Below, one piece after another: positions 30,817-38,699 of a stretch of 64,000 bases of DNA; position 1 is the first letter of the stretch, and every line of letters begins with the position of its first letter. Origin of the DNA: Solirubrum sp044628455 (lineage in GTDB: Bacteria > Bacteroidota > Bacteroidia > Cytophagales > Hymenobacteraceae); NCBI RefSeq assembly GCF_044628455.1, contig NZ_JBIYZW010000001.1, forward strand, positions 682,001 to 746,000, written 5' to 3'. A program made the position numbers and the translations under genes. The notes under the pieces were generated by a model that saw only the letters and a program-made list of their open reading frames with translations, made no database searches and had not been told where the DNA came from.

Positions 30817-31713
30817 ATGCAAACCTCGCTTTTCCCCGCCGCCGCGGCGCTGCCCACCCCAGAGCTGCTCACCGACTACCAGCGGGTGGCCCACGCCATT
30901 CGCTTTCTGGAGGCCAACTTCCGCCGCCAGCCGGGCCTCGACGAAGTAGCGGCGGCCGTGCACCTGAGCCCGTTTCACTTTCAGCGGCTGTTCAGTGAAT
31001 GGGCCGGCATCAGTCCCAAGCGCTTCGTGCAGTACCTCACGGCTGACTTCCTGAAGGCCCGCCTGGCCGAGTCGGGTAGCCTGGCCGAAGCCGCCGAGGA
31101 GGCCGGCTTGTCGGCGCCCTCGCGCCTGCACGACTTGTTTGTGACCCTGGAAGCCGTGACGCCCCAGGAGTTTCGCCGCGGCGGGGCGGGCGTGCGCATT
31201 GGCTACGGCGTGCACGACACGCCCTTCGGCCCGGCGCTGCTGGCCGCTACCGGGCGGGGAGTATGCGGACTGGCCTTGCTGGGCGAGGGTGGGGAGCAGC
31301 TGGCCCTGGACGACCTGCGCCGGGCCTGGCCCCAGGCCCTCATCGAGCCCGCGCCCGCGGCCACGGCGCCGCTGCTGGCCCGGGCCTTTGCTCCCCGCCC
31401 CGGCGACCAGCCCCTGCATTTGCTGGTGCGCGGCACCAACTTTCAGCTGAAAGTGTGGGAGGCGCTGCTGCGCATTCCGGCCGGCGAGCTGGTGAGCTAC
31501 CAACGCGTGGCTACCGCCATCGGCCAGCCCCGGGCCCTGCAGGCGGTGGGCTCGGCGGTGGGGGCCAACCCCGTGGCCTACCTCATTCCCTGCCACCGCG
31601 TCATCCGCAAGGAGGGGGTGCTGGGCGAGTACCGTTGGGGCTCGGTTACCAAAAAAGCCCTGATCGGCTGGGAAATGGCCCGGGCCGAGCGCCAAGCCGC
31701 GCAACTTGCGTAG
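30817..31713 (+). CDS. AraC-type HTH / methylated-DNA--protein-cysteine methyltransferase fusion
   Basis: A 298-residue two-part protein. The N-terminal half is an AraC-type HTH (FHFQRLFSEWAGISPKRFVQ, then LAEAAEEAGLSAPSRLHDLF, ~18-105). The C-terminal half is an O6-methylguanine methyltransferase, with TNFQLKVWEALLRIPAGELV and the active-site IPCHRVIRKEG, where Cys259 accepts the methyl group. The Ada zinc-binding N-terminal domain is missing. It is a suicide repair protein and may sense alkylation like Ada, but without the phosphotriester sensor. Confidence 0.92.
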   Translation: MQTSLFPAAAALPTPELLTDYQRVAHAIRFLEANFRRQPGLDEVAAAVHLSPFHFQRLFSEWAGISPKRFVQYLTADFLKARLAESGSLAEAAEEAGLSAPSRLHDLFVTLEAVTPQEFRRGGAGVRIGYGVHDTPFGPALLAATGRGVCGLALLGEGGEQLALDDLRRAWPQALIEPAPAATAPLLARAFAPRPGDQPLHLLVRGTNFQLKVWEALLRIPAGELVSYQRVATAIGQPRALQAVGSAVGANPVAYLIPCHRVIRKEGVLGEYRWGSVTKKALIGWEMARAERQAAQLA

Positions 31714-31751
31714 ATTGACCGCGGCCCGCCAGCACCCGGGCTGCCGCTGCC

Positions 31752-32366
31752 ATGCCCGAAAAACTCCAGACCCTGCTTTTCATTGCTCTCGGGCTGATTG
31801 TGTTCGTGGTGCGCCTGGTGGTGAAGGCCCGCGAAACGGCCCGGCGCGAAGCCCAGGAGCGCGGCCTGGCCCGGCCCGACCAGGTGCGCCCCGAGGCCAT
31901 GCGCCCCGTGCGCCCGCCCGGCGCCCCCTCCTTCGACGAGCTGCTGCAGCAGATGATGGAGCAAAACCGCCGCGGCCCCGCGCCGGCAGCCGAGCCCAAG
32001 CCGGCCCGAGAAGCCCGCCCGGCCCGCTCCCTGGAAACGGCACCCGCCGACCGCAGCCTGGAAGCGCCCCGAACGCCGGCGCGCAGTCTGGAAGCTCCCG
32101 CGACGGCGCGCCCGGCCCGCAGCCTCGAAACCCCGGCCTATTCGCGCCCGGCCCGCAGCCAGGAAACCATGCCGCCCACGCTGCGCCGGGCCTCCGAGCT
32201 GCCCCGCGTATCGGTAGCGCACGGCCACGAGGATTTCTGGAGCCGGCAGACCGCCAACCGCACGCCGCCCACGCCCACGGCCGCCGAGGTGGCCGCCCGC
32301 CTGCGCAACCCCACCGACGTGCGCACGGCTTTCATTCTGGCCGAAGTGCTGCAGCGCCGCTTTTAA
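31752..32366 (+). CDS. Membrane-anchored hypothetical protein with PARSLE-type repeats
   Basis: A 204-residue protein with one N-terminal transmembrane helix (LLFIALGLIVFVVRLVV, ~8-24) and a basic juxtamembrane part. A low-complexity region at ~85-140 repeats PARSLE(T/A) four or five times (ARPARSLETAPADRSLEAPR...). A short conserved-looking C-terminal end follows (TPTAAEVAARLRNPTDVRTA). It has no enzyme motif. The tail resembles conserved endings in related genomes, suggesting a real envelope protein. Confidence 0.6.
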   Translation: MPEKLQTLLFIALGLIVFVVRLVVKARETARREAQERGLARPDQVRPEAMRPVRPPGAPSFDELLQQMMEQNRRGPAPAAEPKPAREARPARSLETAPADRSLEAPRTPARSLEAPATARPARSLETPAYSRPARSQETMPPTLRRASELPRVSVAHGHEDFWSRQTANRTPPTPTAAEVAARLRNPTDVRTAFILAEVLQRRF

Positions 32367-32401
32367 GTAGTTGATCAAAAGTAAGCCTACAGAAAAAGAA
32401 C

Positions 32402-32428
32402 GTCATGCTTCGACAGGCTCAGCATGAC
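32402..32428. repeat. REP-like palindrome (GTCATGCTTCGACAGGCTCAGCATGAC)-type element
   Basis: The 27-base element has near-perfect inverted ends (GTCATGCT/AGCATGAC) around a 11-base centre. It resembles the GTCATCCTGAGC elements at 34191 and 34319, and is common in intergenic DNA of this kind of genome. Confidence 0.6.
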
Positions 32429-32501
32429 GACCAGATGACTACGGTTATTGGTGCATAACCACTTAGTCAGGCGCAGCAACCAGTAGCAGTCGGCATAAAA
32501 A

Positions 32502-32537
32502 CAAGCGGCGCGGCTCCATCGGGAGCCGCGCCGCTTG
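32502..32537 (-). terminator. Terminator of the DUF4159 gene
   Basis: A perfect 16-bp stem (CAAGCGGCGCGGCTCC) with an ATCG loop, followed on the minus strand by TTTTTAT. Confidence 0.9.
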
Positions 32538-32559
32538 GCTGTTGCGGTCGATGGAAACG

Positions 32560-33222
32560 CTACTCCTGAGTGAGGGCGTAGGCCAGCAGGTTGGCGCCCA
32601 TGCGCAGGGCCGCTTCGTGCTTGTCGGGCGAGTCGCCGGGGTAGGTGCCCAGGTCTTCCCAGCCGTTGCCCAGGTCGCACTCGTAGGTGTAGAAGCACAC
32701 CAGGCGGCCCTTATAGAGCAGACCGAAGCCCTGGGGGCGCTTGCCATCGTGCTCGTGGGTTTTGGGCAGGCCCTTGGGAAAGGCGAATTTCTGGTGGTAG
32801 ATGGGGTGGGAGAAAGGCAGCTCCACGAAGTCCAGCTCGGGAAACACCTTTTTCATCTCGGGCCGGATGAACTTGTCGAGGCCGTAGTTGTCGTCGATGT
32901 GCAGGAACCCGCCGCCGCTGAGGTAGCGGCGCAGGTTCTTGGCCTCGGCGTCGCTGAAGCTGATGTTGCCGTGGCCGGTGAGGTGCACGAAGGGGTACTG
33001 CAGCAGCTCGAGCGAGCCGGGCTCCACTACGGCCTCCTCGGGCGCGATGTTGGTTTTGAGCGTCTGGTTGCAGAAGCGGATCAGGTTGGGCAGCGAGGTT
33101 TTGTTGCCGTACCAGTCGCCCCCGCCGCCGTACTGCAGGCGGGCAATGCGGAAGCTGGGCGCCGGGGCCGCCGCGGCCAGGGTCAGCAGCAAAAGCAGGG
33201 CCGCGAAAAAGGACTTCATCAT
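32560..33222 (-). CDS. DUF4159-family exported protein
   Basis: The start is the ATG at 33222 (MMKSFFAALLLLLTL), a signal peptide. The remaining ~200 residues match DUF4159: RIARLQYGGGGDWYGNKTS, VHLTGHGNISFSDAEAKNLR, then GGGFLHIDDNYGLDK, and RPQGFGLLYKGR. The GHG/GxF-D-D pattern resembles a class I glutamine-amidotransferase/flavodoxin-like fold without the catalytic Cys. The family is widespread in Bacteroidota and often near MoxR/VWA genes, none of which are present here. The cell role is unknown. Confidence 0.8.
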   Translation of the reverse strand: MMKSFFAALLLLLTLAAAAPAPSFRIARLQYGGGGDWYGNKTSLPNLIRFCNQTLKTNIAPEEAVVEPGSLELLQYPFVHLTGHGNISFSDAEAKNLRRYLSGGGFLHIDDNYGLDKFIRPEMKKVFPELDFVELPFSHPIYHQKFAFPKGLPKTHEHDGKRPQGFGLLYKGRLVCFYTYECDLGNGWEDLGTYPGDSPDKHEAALRMGANLLAYALTQE

Positions 33223-33356
33223 AAGTGGCAAAGGGACGCAAAAAAAGCGGAAAGGCCGCCTGCCCGGCAACCCCGCCACAGCCCGCGTTGGTTCCGGCGC
33301 AAGCCGCACGAACCGAAAGTCGGGGCCGGCCGGGCGTGCAGCATCAGCGGGGATAA

Positions 33357-33941
33357 CTACGGCGCGGGCGGGGCCTCGGGCAGCAGGCGCCGCAACGCAG
33401 CGGCTTCGGTTTCGAGGGCTTCGGCGCGGGCCACGCGTAAGTGATACTCGGCGGCCGCGTAGCCATCCAGCTCGGCGGCGGCCCGCGCGCCGTGGTACCG
33501 CAGCCAGTCCCGCATCAGGGGCAGGCGGGCCAGGTCCTCGGACGAGGGAGCCAAGGGCTCGGCGGCCAGCAGCGCGGGCAGGGCCTGCTGCCAGTGCCGG
33601 GCCACCACCAGCCGCATGTGCACGCCCTGCAGCTCCCAGCGCAGCTGCCGGGCCAAGTGCTGGCACTCGGCAATGCGTGCCCGCAGCATCTTCGCGTCGG
33701 GGGCCGCGGGGGGCGGCTCGGTCGGCGGCGGATACGGGGGGTACCATCCATCGGGCACCAGCTGCCGCAGGGGCCGCAGGTAGCTCAGGGCCTGGCCGCT
33801 CATGAAGCGGCGCCCGGCTTCAACGTTGGCCAGCGTGGCGCGGCTCAGCCCCAGGTACTCGCTCAGCGCCTCCTGCGTGAGCCCAAAGTAGCGCCGCACC
33901 TCACCCGACGACGACCCATTATAAAACGAACGACGGCCCAT
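33357..33941 (-). CDS. XRE-type helix-turn-helix regulator
   Basis: A 194-residue protein with an N-terminal HTH_3 domain (EVRRYFGLTQEALSEYLGLS, then RATLANVEAGRRFMSG). A proline-rich linker (YPPYPPPTEPPPAAP) follows. The C-terminal part is a long alpha-helical region (~85-190) with HLARQLRWELQGVHMRL and VARAEALETEAAALRRLL, probably a coiled coil for dimerisation. An array of TGAAACAAAT sites lies 61-137 bases upstream of its start and is the likely target, giving autoregulation. The physiological role is unknown. Confidence 0.8.
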   Translation of the reverse strand: MGRRSFYNGSSSGEVRRYFGLTQEALSEYLGLSRATLANVEAGRRFMSGQALSYLRPLRQLVPDGWYPPYPPPTEPPPAAPDAKMLRARIAECQHLARQLRWELQGVHMRLVVARHWQQALPALLAAEPLAPSSEDLARLPLMRDWLRYHGARAAAELDGYAAAEYHLRVARAEALETEAAALRRLLPEAPPAP

Positions 33942-34001
33942 GGGCAGTGACTTCGATAGCTGAACTGGATAGGCCTAATATGCGGAATTCATTTCGGGTA
34001 C

Positions 34002-34078
34002 TGAAACAAATCTGGGTAAGCCCGAGAATTTGTTTCAGGGGGTGAAACAAATTCTGGCGAAAACTGAAATTCGTTTCA
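34002..34078. promoter_or_regulatory. Array of TGAAACAAAT-type operator sites
   Basis: Four sites: TGAAACAAAT (34002-34011), its inverse AATTTGTTTCA (34027-34037), TGAAACAAATT (34043-34053) and the palindrome TGAAATTCGTTTCA (34065-34078). They lie upstream of the XRE gene at 33941. A related ATTCATTTC lies at 33987. Regular arrangement in both orientations suggests a cooperative DNA-binding protein. Confidence 0.65.
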
Positions 34079-34190
34079 GTCGGCGCAGATGTTGGTTGGG
34101 GCTGCCAGCGCGAGTTGATTTCAGACTTTCGAGTCAGTTCAGCTGCCGGCCAAGGTCTGCGGATAGAGCCTTAACCGCTGTTCGTCGTCT

Positions 34191-34403
34191 GTCATCCTGA
34201 GCCGCAGGCAAAGGAGCTTGCCCCCACGTGAACGAGTCGTTGCGGACCCTGCCAGCCTTAGCCTGACGTACGGCACAGCCGAAGGACCTTACTAAGTAGG
34301 AACCATGCCAGCCAACCCGTCATCCTGAGCAACGCGAAGGACCTTGGCGCGTCAGAACTGGTCGTTCATCGGTGGCAAGGTCCTTCGCTGCACTCAGAGT
34401 GAC
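34191..34403. repeat. REP-like repeat region (GTCATCCTGAGC units)
   Basis: GTCATCCTGAGCCGCAGGCA starts at 34191. A hairpin pair at 34319-34403 has GTCATCCTGAGCAACGCGAA opposite a GCGAAGGACC-type arm. A partial GAAGGACCTT occurs at 34281-34290. These imperfect palindromes look like a dispersed intergenic element. Confidence 0.6.
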
Positions 34404-34508
34404 GGGCAATACAACGAGCCGCTCCAGCGGGGTGGGGCCTTTGGCTGCGTCGACCGGCGGTTCATCTCTGGCTCGGGATGACGGCGGGCGGGAAGCGGCT
34501 GAACTGCG

Positions 34509-35219
34509 CTAGCGCGCCAGCTCGTGGGCTACGTGCACGGTGTGGCAGGCAGCCAGGGCGGCGGTTTCGGTGCGCAGGCGCGAGGCGCCCAGGGTCACGG
34601 GCCGGATGCCGCGGCCCAGGGCCAGGCTGATTTCGTCGGGGGTGAAGTCGCCCTCGGGGCCGATGAGCACGCAGCAGCTGGCGGCCTGGGCGGCCAGCCG
34701 GGCCAGGTCGGTTCGCTCGCCCTCGGCCAAATGAGCAATGAAGGCGGTGGCCGGGGCCAGCTCGCGCACGAAGGCGGCGAAGTCCGTCAGCTCGTCGAGT
34801 TGGGGCAGCCAGGCCTGGCCCGACTGCTTGAGGGCGCTGACGGCTATTCGCTCAAGGCGCTCCAGCTTCAGGTCGCGGCGCTCGGAGCGGGCACAGCGCA
34901 GAAACGAGAGTCGGTCGATGCCGATTTCGGTGGCCTTTTCCACCAGCCACTCCATGCGGTCGAGGTTTTTGGTGGGGGCCACGGCCACGTGCACGAAGTA
35001 GGGGCGGCGGGCGAGTTGCTGCTCGCCCACCACGCGCAGCTGGCAGCGCTTGGCCTCGGGCTCGGCCACCTCAGCCCGGAACACGCCGCCGCGGCCGTCG
35101 AGCAGCTCCACCGCGTCGCCCTGGCGCAGGCGCAGTACCCGAATGGCATGCTTGCTTTCGTCTTCGGGCAGGGTGTACGAGAGGCCGCTAAGGTCGGGGG
35201 CGTAGAAGGTGTGGGGCAT
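34509..35219 (-). CDS. rsmE: 16S rRNA (uracil1498-N3)-methyltransferase
   Basis: The start is the ATG at 35219 (MPHTFYAPDLSG), giving 236 residues, the usual size. The protein belongs to the SPOUT superfamily. It has an N-terminal PUA-like part (ESKHAIRVLRLRQGD), then VAPTKNLDRMEWLVEKATEI, RSERRDLKLERLE, and the AdoMet-binding knot LIGPEGDFTPDEIS followed by VTLGASRLRTETAAL. It methylates uracil 1498 of 16S rRNA in the decoding centre. Confidence 0.95.
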   Translation of the reverse strand: MPHTFYAPDLSGLSYTLPEDESKHAIRVLRLRQGDAVELLDGRGGVFRAEVAEPEAKRCQLRVVGEQQLARRPYFVHVAVAPTKNLDRMEWLVEKATEIGIDRLSFLRCARSERRDLKLERLERIAVSALKQSGQAWLPQLDELTDFAAFVRELAPATAFIAHLAEGERTDLARLAAQAASCCVLIGPEGDFTPDEISLALGRGIRPVTLGASRLRTETAALAACHTVHVAHELAR

Positions 35220-35255
35220 AGGGGCTAAAGTACAGCAGGACCGATGAGGGAGCAC

Positions 35256-35699
35256 CTACCAAATAGCGTAGCCGCCACCGGAAAGCGCGATAATAAGCCG
35301 GCCGCCCTCATTCGTTGGAAGTCCTGAACTTAGTTGCCAGGGCTCAACCGTATCGGCAGCGTCGCCGTGGAGAGTGAGCATCAAGCCGTTTTCGAATTGC
35401 AGTTGTAAATCAGCCTGAGCGGAACAGCCCACCGCCGTTACACGCTGCAAATTGATCTGGTGCATGTAGAGAAGAACCAATTCGTCGGTCGTCATGCCTT
35501 GAGGGTTCTCATAGGGCCCAAGAGACAACCGAGTATCAATGCTGAGCCATGCGTCTGGCTTACCATCCTGGCGAAACTCGATAAATGGCACCTGGTGCGA
35601 AACGCCATAACTCTCCACGTAGGAGTTAAGCAGGATGGATTGACATAGTGCGTTAGCTGCTGCTAAAGACTCTTCGGCAGTGCATGTCATAATTCCCAA
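35256..35699 (-). CDS. Hypothetical protein (147 aa), atypical composition
   Basis: The protein may start at the first (MGIMTC) or second ATG. It has LAAANALCQSILLNSYVESY, then VPFIEFRQDGKPDAWLSIDT, TTDELVLLYMHQINL, and ends LIIALSGGGYAIW. Its base composition is less GC-rich than its neighbours, suggesting acquisition. No domain is recognised; it resembles no enzyme. It is downstream-adjacent to rsmE and 130 bases from the nuclease gene. Confidence 0.6.
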   Translation of the reverse strand: MGIMTCTAEESLAAANALCQSILLNSYVESYGVSHQVPFIEFRQDGKPDAWLSIDTRLSLGPYENPQGMTTDELVLLYMHQINLQRVTAVGCSAQADLQLQFENGLMLTLHGDAADTVEPWQLSSGLPTNEGGRLIIALSGGGYAIW

Positions 35700-35756
35700 C
35701 GGCTGATGAGCAGTAGAAGCAGTGCCGCTATAAGTGACTTGTAGCGACGCTGCTCC

Positions 35757-36542
35757 TTACCCCAGCGACTTATTCAGCACCTCGGCCAGGCGGATGCCGG
35801 CCTGGGCCAGGCGCTGGCGCACCTGCTCGATGTGGGTAGTGAAGTAAGTTTCGTCGAGGGTGGTGCCGGTGGGGGCTTCGGCGTAGAGCTGGGTGCTGAG
35901 CTGGTAGGATTGGAACAGCCACTGCTCCATGCTGTCGCGGCGCCAGATCTTGGCCTGGCGCTTACCGGGCTGGCCGTAGTTGGCGGCCATCTGCAGGTAG
36001 GTCAGGCCCTGGGCCTGAAGCAGGCCGCTGTCCCAGAGACGGTGCAGGTTGGTGCCCTTGCCCTGAAACTGCAGCTGAATGGTGTTGCCGCCCTTGTCCT
36101 CGGCCCGGCTGATGTGCATGGGCTGGTGAATGTCGCCCACGATGTGCACCACGAACTTGAGGGCCACGCTGCGCTGCTCGCGGGGCAGCTTTTTGTCGGC
36201 CAGAATGCGCAGGTTGTCCTGCAGGGCCTGGTAGGCATTGGGCTCGGTCTGGGCCTTAAGCTGCTGGGTGAAGGCGGGAAAGTCGAGGCCCAGCGGCTGG
36301 TTGACGAAGTGCCAGGGGCCGGTGGCCTTGTACTCGGGGGTGTTGCGCACGTCGTCGGCCCAGGCCGAGACGTCGGCCAGGGTTTCGGTGCCGAGCAGCT
36401 CCTTTACCTGGCGCTGGGCTTTGCGGGAGAGGTGGCGCTCGGCAATCTGGGCCACGGTGCGGTGGCCCTCGGCGCCCCAGGCCCACAGCAGGTGGGGGCA
36501 AAGCAGCAGCGCGAGCAGGAAACGGAAGAAAATGGAAGTCAT
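35757..36542 (-). CDS. S1/P1-type nuclease
   Basis: The start is the ATG at 36542 (MTSIFFRFLLALLL), with signal peptide cleavage before W in LLWAWGAEGHRTVAQIA. The N-terminal Trp of the mature enzyme is a zinc ligand in this family. Other ligands are visible in WHFVNQP, HIVGDIHQPMHISR, KGGNTIQLQF and LHRLWDSGL. The 261-residue enzyme cleaves single-stranded DNA and RNA and removes 3'-phosphates, acting outside the cytoplasm, probably for nutrient scavenging. Confidence 0.92.
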   Translation of the reverse strand: MTSIFFRFLLALLLCPHLLWAWGAEGHRTVAQIAERHLSRKAQRQVKELLGTETLADVSAWADDVRNTPEYKATGPWHFVNQPLGLDFPAFTQQLKAQTEPNAYQALQDNLRILADKKLPREQRSVALKFVVHIVGDIHQPMHISRAEDKGGNTIQLQFQGKGTNLHRLWDSGLLQAQGLTYLQMAANYGQPGKRQAKIWRRDSMEQWLFQSYQLSTQLYAEAPTGTTLDETYFTTHIEQVRQRLAQAGIRLAEVLNKSLG

Positions 36543-36718
36543 GGCGGGAAAGGCCCTGCCGGCCGCCGAAAACGCTTCGGGGCCAATGGGCGCGCAAGTA
36601 GGCGAACAGCCGGGCGGGCCGCAAGTTCTGGCCCCGGAAAAGCCGAAGAATGCAGCCTTGGGGCCCGCAAAAACGTATGAGGGGCTTCGCTCATTCATTC
36701 CAAACCCACGCACAACCA

Positions 36719-37930
36719 ATGGCACTACACCTCAAAAAACTCCAGGATCAGGTTATCGTCATCACCGGCGCCTCCAGCGGCATCGGGCTGGTGACGGCGC
36801 GCATGGCCGCCCGGAAGGGCGCCAAGCTGGTGCTGGCCGCCCGCTCCGAAGACGCCCTGCGCCAGCTCTGCGCCGAAATCGAGCAGGCCGGCGGCAAGGC
36901 TACCTACGTGGTGGCCGACGTAAGCCAGCCCGACGCGGCCCGGCGCATTGCCCAGCACGCGTTTCAGCGCTACGGCGGCTTCGACACCTGGGTCAACAAC
37001 GCGGGCGTGAGCATCTACGGCAAGGTCGAGGAGACGCCCATCGAGGACATGCGCCAGCTGTTCGAGGTGAATTTCTGGGGGCTGGTCAACGGCTCGTTGG
37101 AAGCGGCCAAGCACCTGAAGCAGCGCGGCGGGGCCATCATCAACGTGGGCAGCATTCTGTCCGACCTCACGGCCATCCTGCAAACCATCTACTCGGCCAG
37201 CAAGCACGCGGTGAAGGGCTTTACCGACGGCCTGCGCATGGAGCTGGAAATGGACGGCGCCCCGGTGTCGGTGACGCTCATTCAGCCCGCCGCCATTGAT
37301 ACGCCCTACACCGTGCACGCCAAAAACTACATGGAGCGCGAGGCCAAGCACGCCCCGCCCGCTTACGCCCCCGAAACCGTGGCCAAGGCCATTCTGCACT
37401 GCTGCGCCACCCACGAGCGCAGCGTGGTGGTGGGCGGCGGCGGCCGCGCCTTCATCGGCATGGAGCACTGGACGCCCGGCCTGCTCGACAAGTTCATGGA
37501 AACCGCGTTTGTGAAGCAGGAAAAAGCCGACTACCCGCCGCGCCCCCTGAGCCAGAACGGCCTCGACCGGCCCATGGGCGCGCTGGAAGAGCGCGGCAAC
37601 TACCCCGGTCACACCCGCGAAACCAGCTACTACACCGAGGCCGTTACCTCCAAGAGCCCGGTGCTGAAAACGGCCCTGGCCGTGGGCGCCGGCCTGGCCC
37701 TGGCCACCTGGCTGAGCAAGGCCAAAGGGGCTAACGGTGGGGGCAGCGCGGGCGCCGGCAACGGTCGGGGCGAAGGCGGCGTGGGCAACGGCCGCACTGC
37801 CGGCGGCGCGGCCTCGGGCAGCTACGGCGGCTCGGCCCGCACCTACTCCTCGGGGGGCGTCGAGGCCGCGCCCGACTACGCCCAGCGGCCCGACTACAAC
37901 TCCCAGGCCCGGCACTTCGACCTGCCTTGA
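36719..37930 (+). CDS. Short-chain dehydrogenase with Gly/Ala-rich C-terminal extension
   Basis: A 403-residue protein. The start MALHLKKLQDQV (ATG at 36719) is followed by the NAD(P)-binding motif ITGASSGIGLVTARMA, then TWVNNAGVSIYGK, the catalytic ITNVGSIL-like SIL and YSASKHAVKG (Tyr-x-x-x-Lys). This fits the classical SDR family. After residue ~290 it has a long low-complexity tail (GAGNGRGEGGVGNGRTAGG). The substrate is unknown. A perfect 21-bp hairpin terminator follows the gene. Confidence 0.85.
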   Translation: MALHLKKLQDQVIVITGASSGIGLVTARMAARKGAKLVLAARSEDALRQLCAEIEQAGGKATYVVADVSQPDAARRIAQHAFQRYGGFDTWVNNAGVSIYGKVEETPIEDMRQLFEVNFWGLVNGSLEAAKHLKQRGGAIINVGSILSDLTAILQTIYSASKHAVKGFTDGLRMELEMDGAPVSVTLIQPAAIDTPYTVHAKNYMEREAKHAPPAYAPETVAKAILHCCATHERSVVVGGGGRAFIGMEHWTPGLLDKFMETAFVKQEKADYPPRPLSQNGLDRPMGALEERGNYPGHTRETSYYTEAVTSKSPVLKTALAVGAGLALATWLSKAKGANGGGSAGAGNGRGEGGVGNGRTAGGAASGSYGGSARTYSSGGVEAAPDYAQRPDYNSQARHFDLP

Positions 37931-37951
37931 GCCTGCCGTGAATCCCGAATC

Positions 37952-37997
37952 AGCCCAAAAAGCCCCGTCAACCAGCGTTGACGGGGCTTTTTGGGCT
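37952..37997. terminator. Terminator after the dehydrogenase gene
   Basis: A 21-bp perfect stem (AGCCCAAAAAGCCCCGTCAAC) with loop CAGC. Usable on both strands between convergent genes. Confidence 0.92.
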
Positions 37998-38024
37998 TAC
38001 TGACAGTGAAGCTACGCGAGCGGA

Positions 38025-38513
38025 TTAAGCCTCTGCTTCGAGCAGCTGTTGCAGCCGGCGCTGGTAGCGGCCCATCATCCAGCCGGTGTACCAGCGCAGA
38101 AACCAGCGGGGCGGCGCAAAGCCCAGGGCCTGCTGCACCAGCTTTTGCTCGAAGCCCAGCGCGTAGACAAACTCCGTAGTCCCGGGTCCCAGGGAGCGGA
38201 ACGTGCGCTCCAGGCTCATCCAGTGGGGGCTGTCGGGGGCAGTGGTGCAGCGCACGTAGCGGTCGGGCTCGTAGGCAGCGTACTGCAGCCGGGTGAGCGA
38301 GTGGGGGCGCTGGGCCGAGAGGTAGGCGTCTTCGGTGGCCACGGCGCCGAGGGCGGGCTGCGGCGCGTCGAGCAGGGTCTGGTGCACTTCCCGGCGCCAG
38401 CTCGCGTCGTTGCGCAGGTCGGCGGCGTAGGCAAACACCCGCGCGCAGGGCCGCTGAATGGTAATGCGCCGCTCCACGGAAACCACCGCGCGGCCGGTAC
38501 TGGTAGGGTTCAT
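38025..38513 (-). CDS. SRPBCC-family (polyketide cyclase-like) protein
   Basis: A 162-residue protein that begins MNPTSTGRAVVSVERRITIQ. It has VFAYAADLRNDASWRREVHQ and a beta/alpha pattern typical of the START/Bet v1 helix-grip fold (ITIQRP...VFAYAADL...W, then SLERTFRSLGPGTTEFVYAL). Proteins of this fold bind hydrophobic ligands or act as dehydratases/cyclases. No catalytic residues can be assigned. It runs towards the SDR gene and away from PEP carboxykinase. Confidence 0.75.
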   Translation of the reverse strand: MNPTSTGRAVVSVERRITIQRPCARVFAYAADLRNDASWRREVHQTLLDAPQPALGAVATEDAYLSAQRPHSLTRLQYAAYEPDRYVRCTTAPDSPHWMSLERTFRSLGPGTTEFVYALGFEQKLVQQALGFAPPRWFLRWYTGWMMGRYQRRLQQLLEAEA

Positions 38514-38644
38514 AGCTCGGGGGCGCCGCAGGGGAGAATTGCCGGGGCCGAGGCAAAGGTGCGGGCCCGAGCGGCGGGCTACAACCGCACGATGATGTGA
38601 GCCGGGCAGGTGAAGTCCGCCAGAAAAAGCAAGGCTTAAAAAAC

Positions 38645-38680
38645 AAAAAGCCCCGCCGGCAGCTGCCGGCGGGGCTTTTT
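38645..38680 (-). terminator. Terminator of pckA
   Basis: A continuous 18-bp self-complementary arm pair (AAAAAGCCCCGCCGGCAG and mirror) centred on AGCT, with T-runs on both strands. Confidence 0.9.
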
Positions 38681-38699
38681 TATCGGGTTAACTCCGAAA

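Larger units (their letters stand above)
33942..34508. other. Intergenic region: operator array, then REP-like repeats
   Basis: The 567 bases have no supported gene. The left part (34002-34078) has the TGAAACAAAT sites. The right part (34191-34403) has GTCATCCTGAGC-type repeats. About 34410-34508 holds nothing I recognise. Confidence 0.6.

Noticed and set aside
28837..31704. A 955-codon open frame on the minus strand opposite the acyltransferase, hydrolase and AraC/MGMT genes
   Set aside because: It shadows three genes with clear motifs, and its translation has no recognisable domain and a Gly/Gln/Arg-biased composition.
34319..34403. Hairpin considered as a small RNA gene
   Set aside because: No promoter box or terminator accompanies it, and related copies nearby favour a REP-like element.
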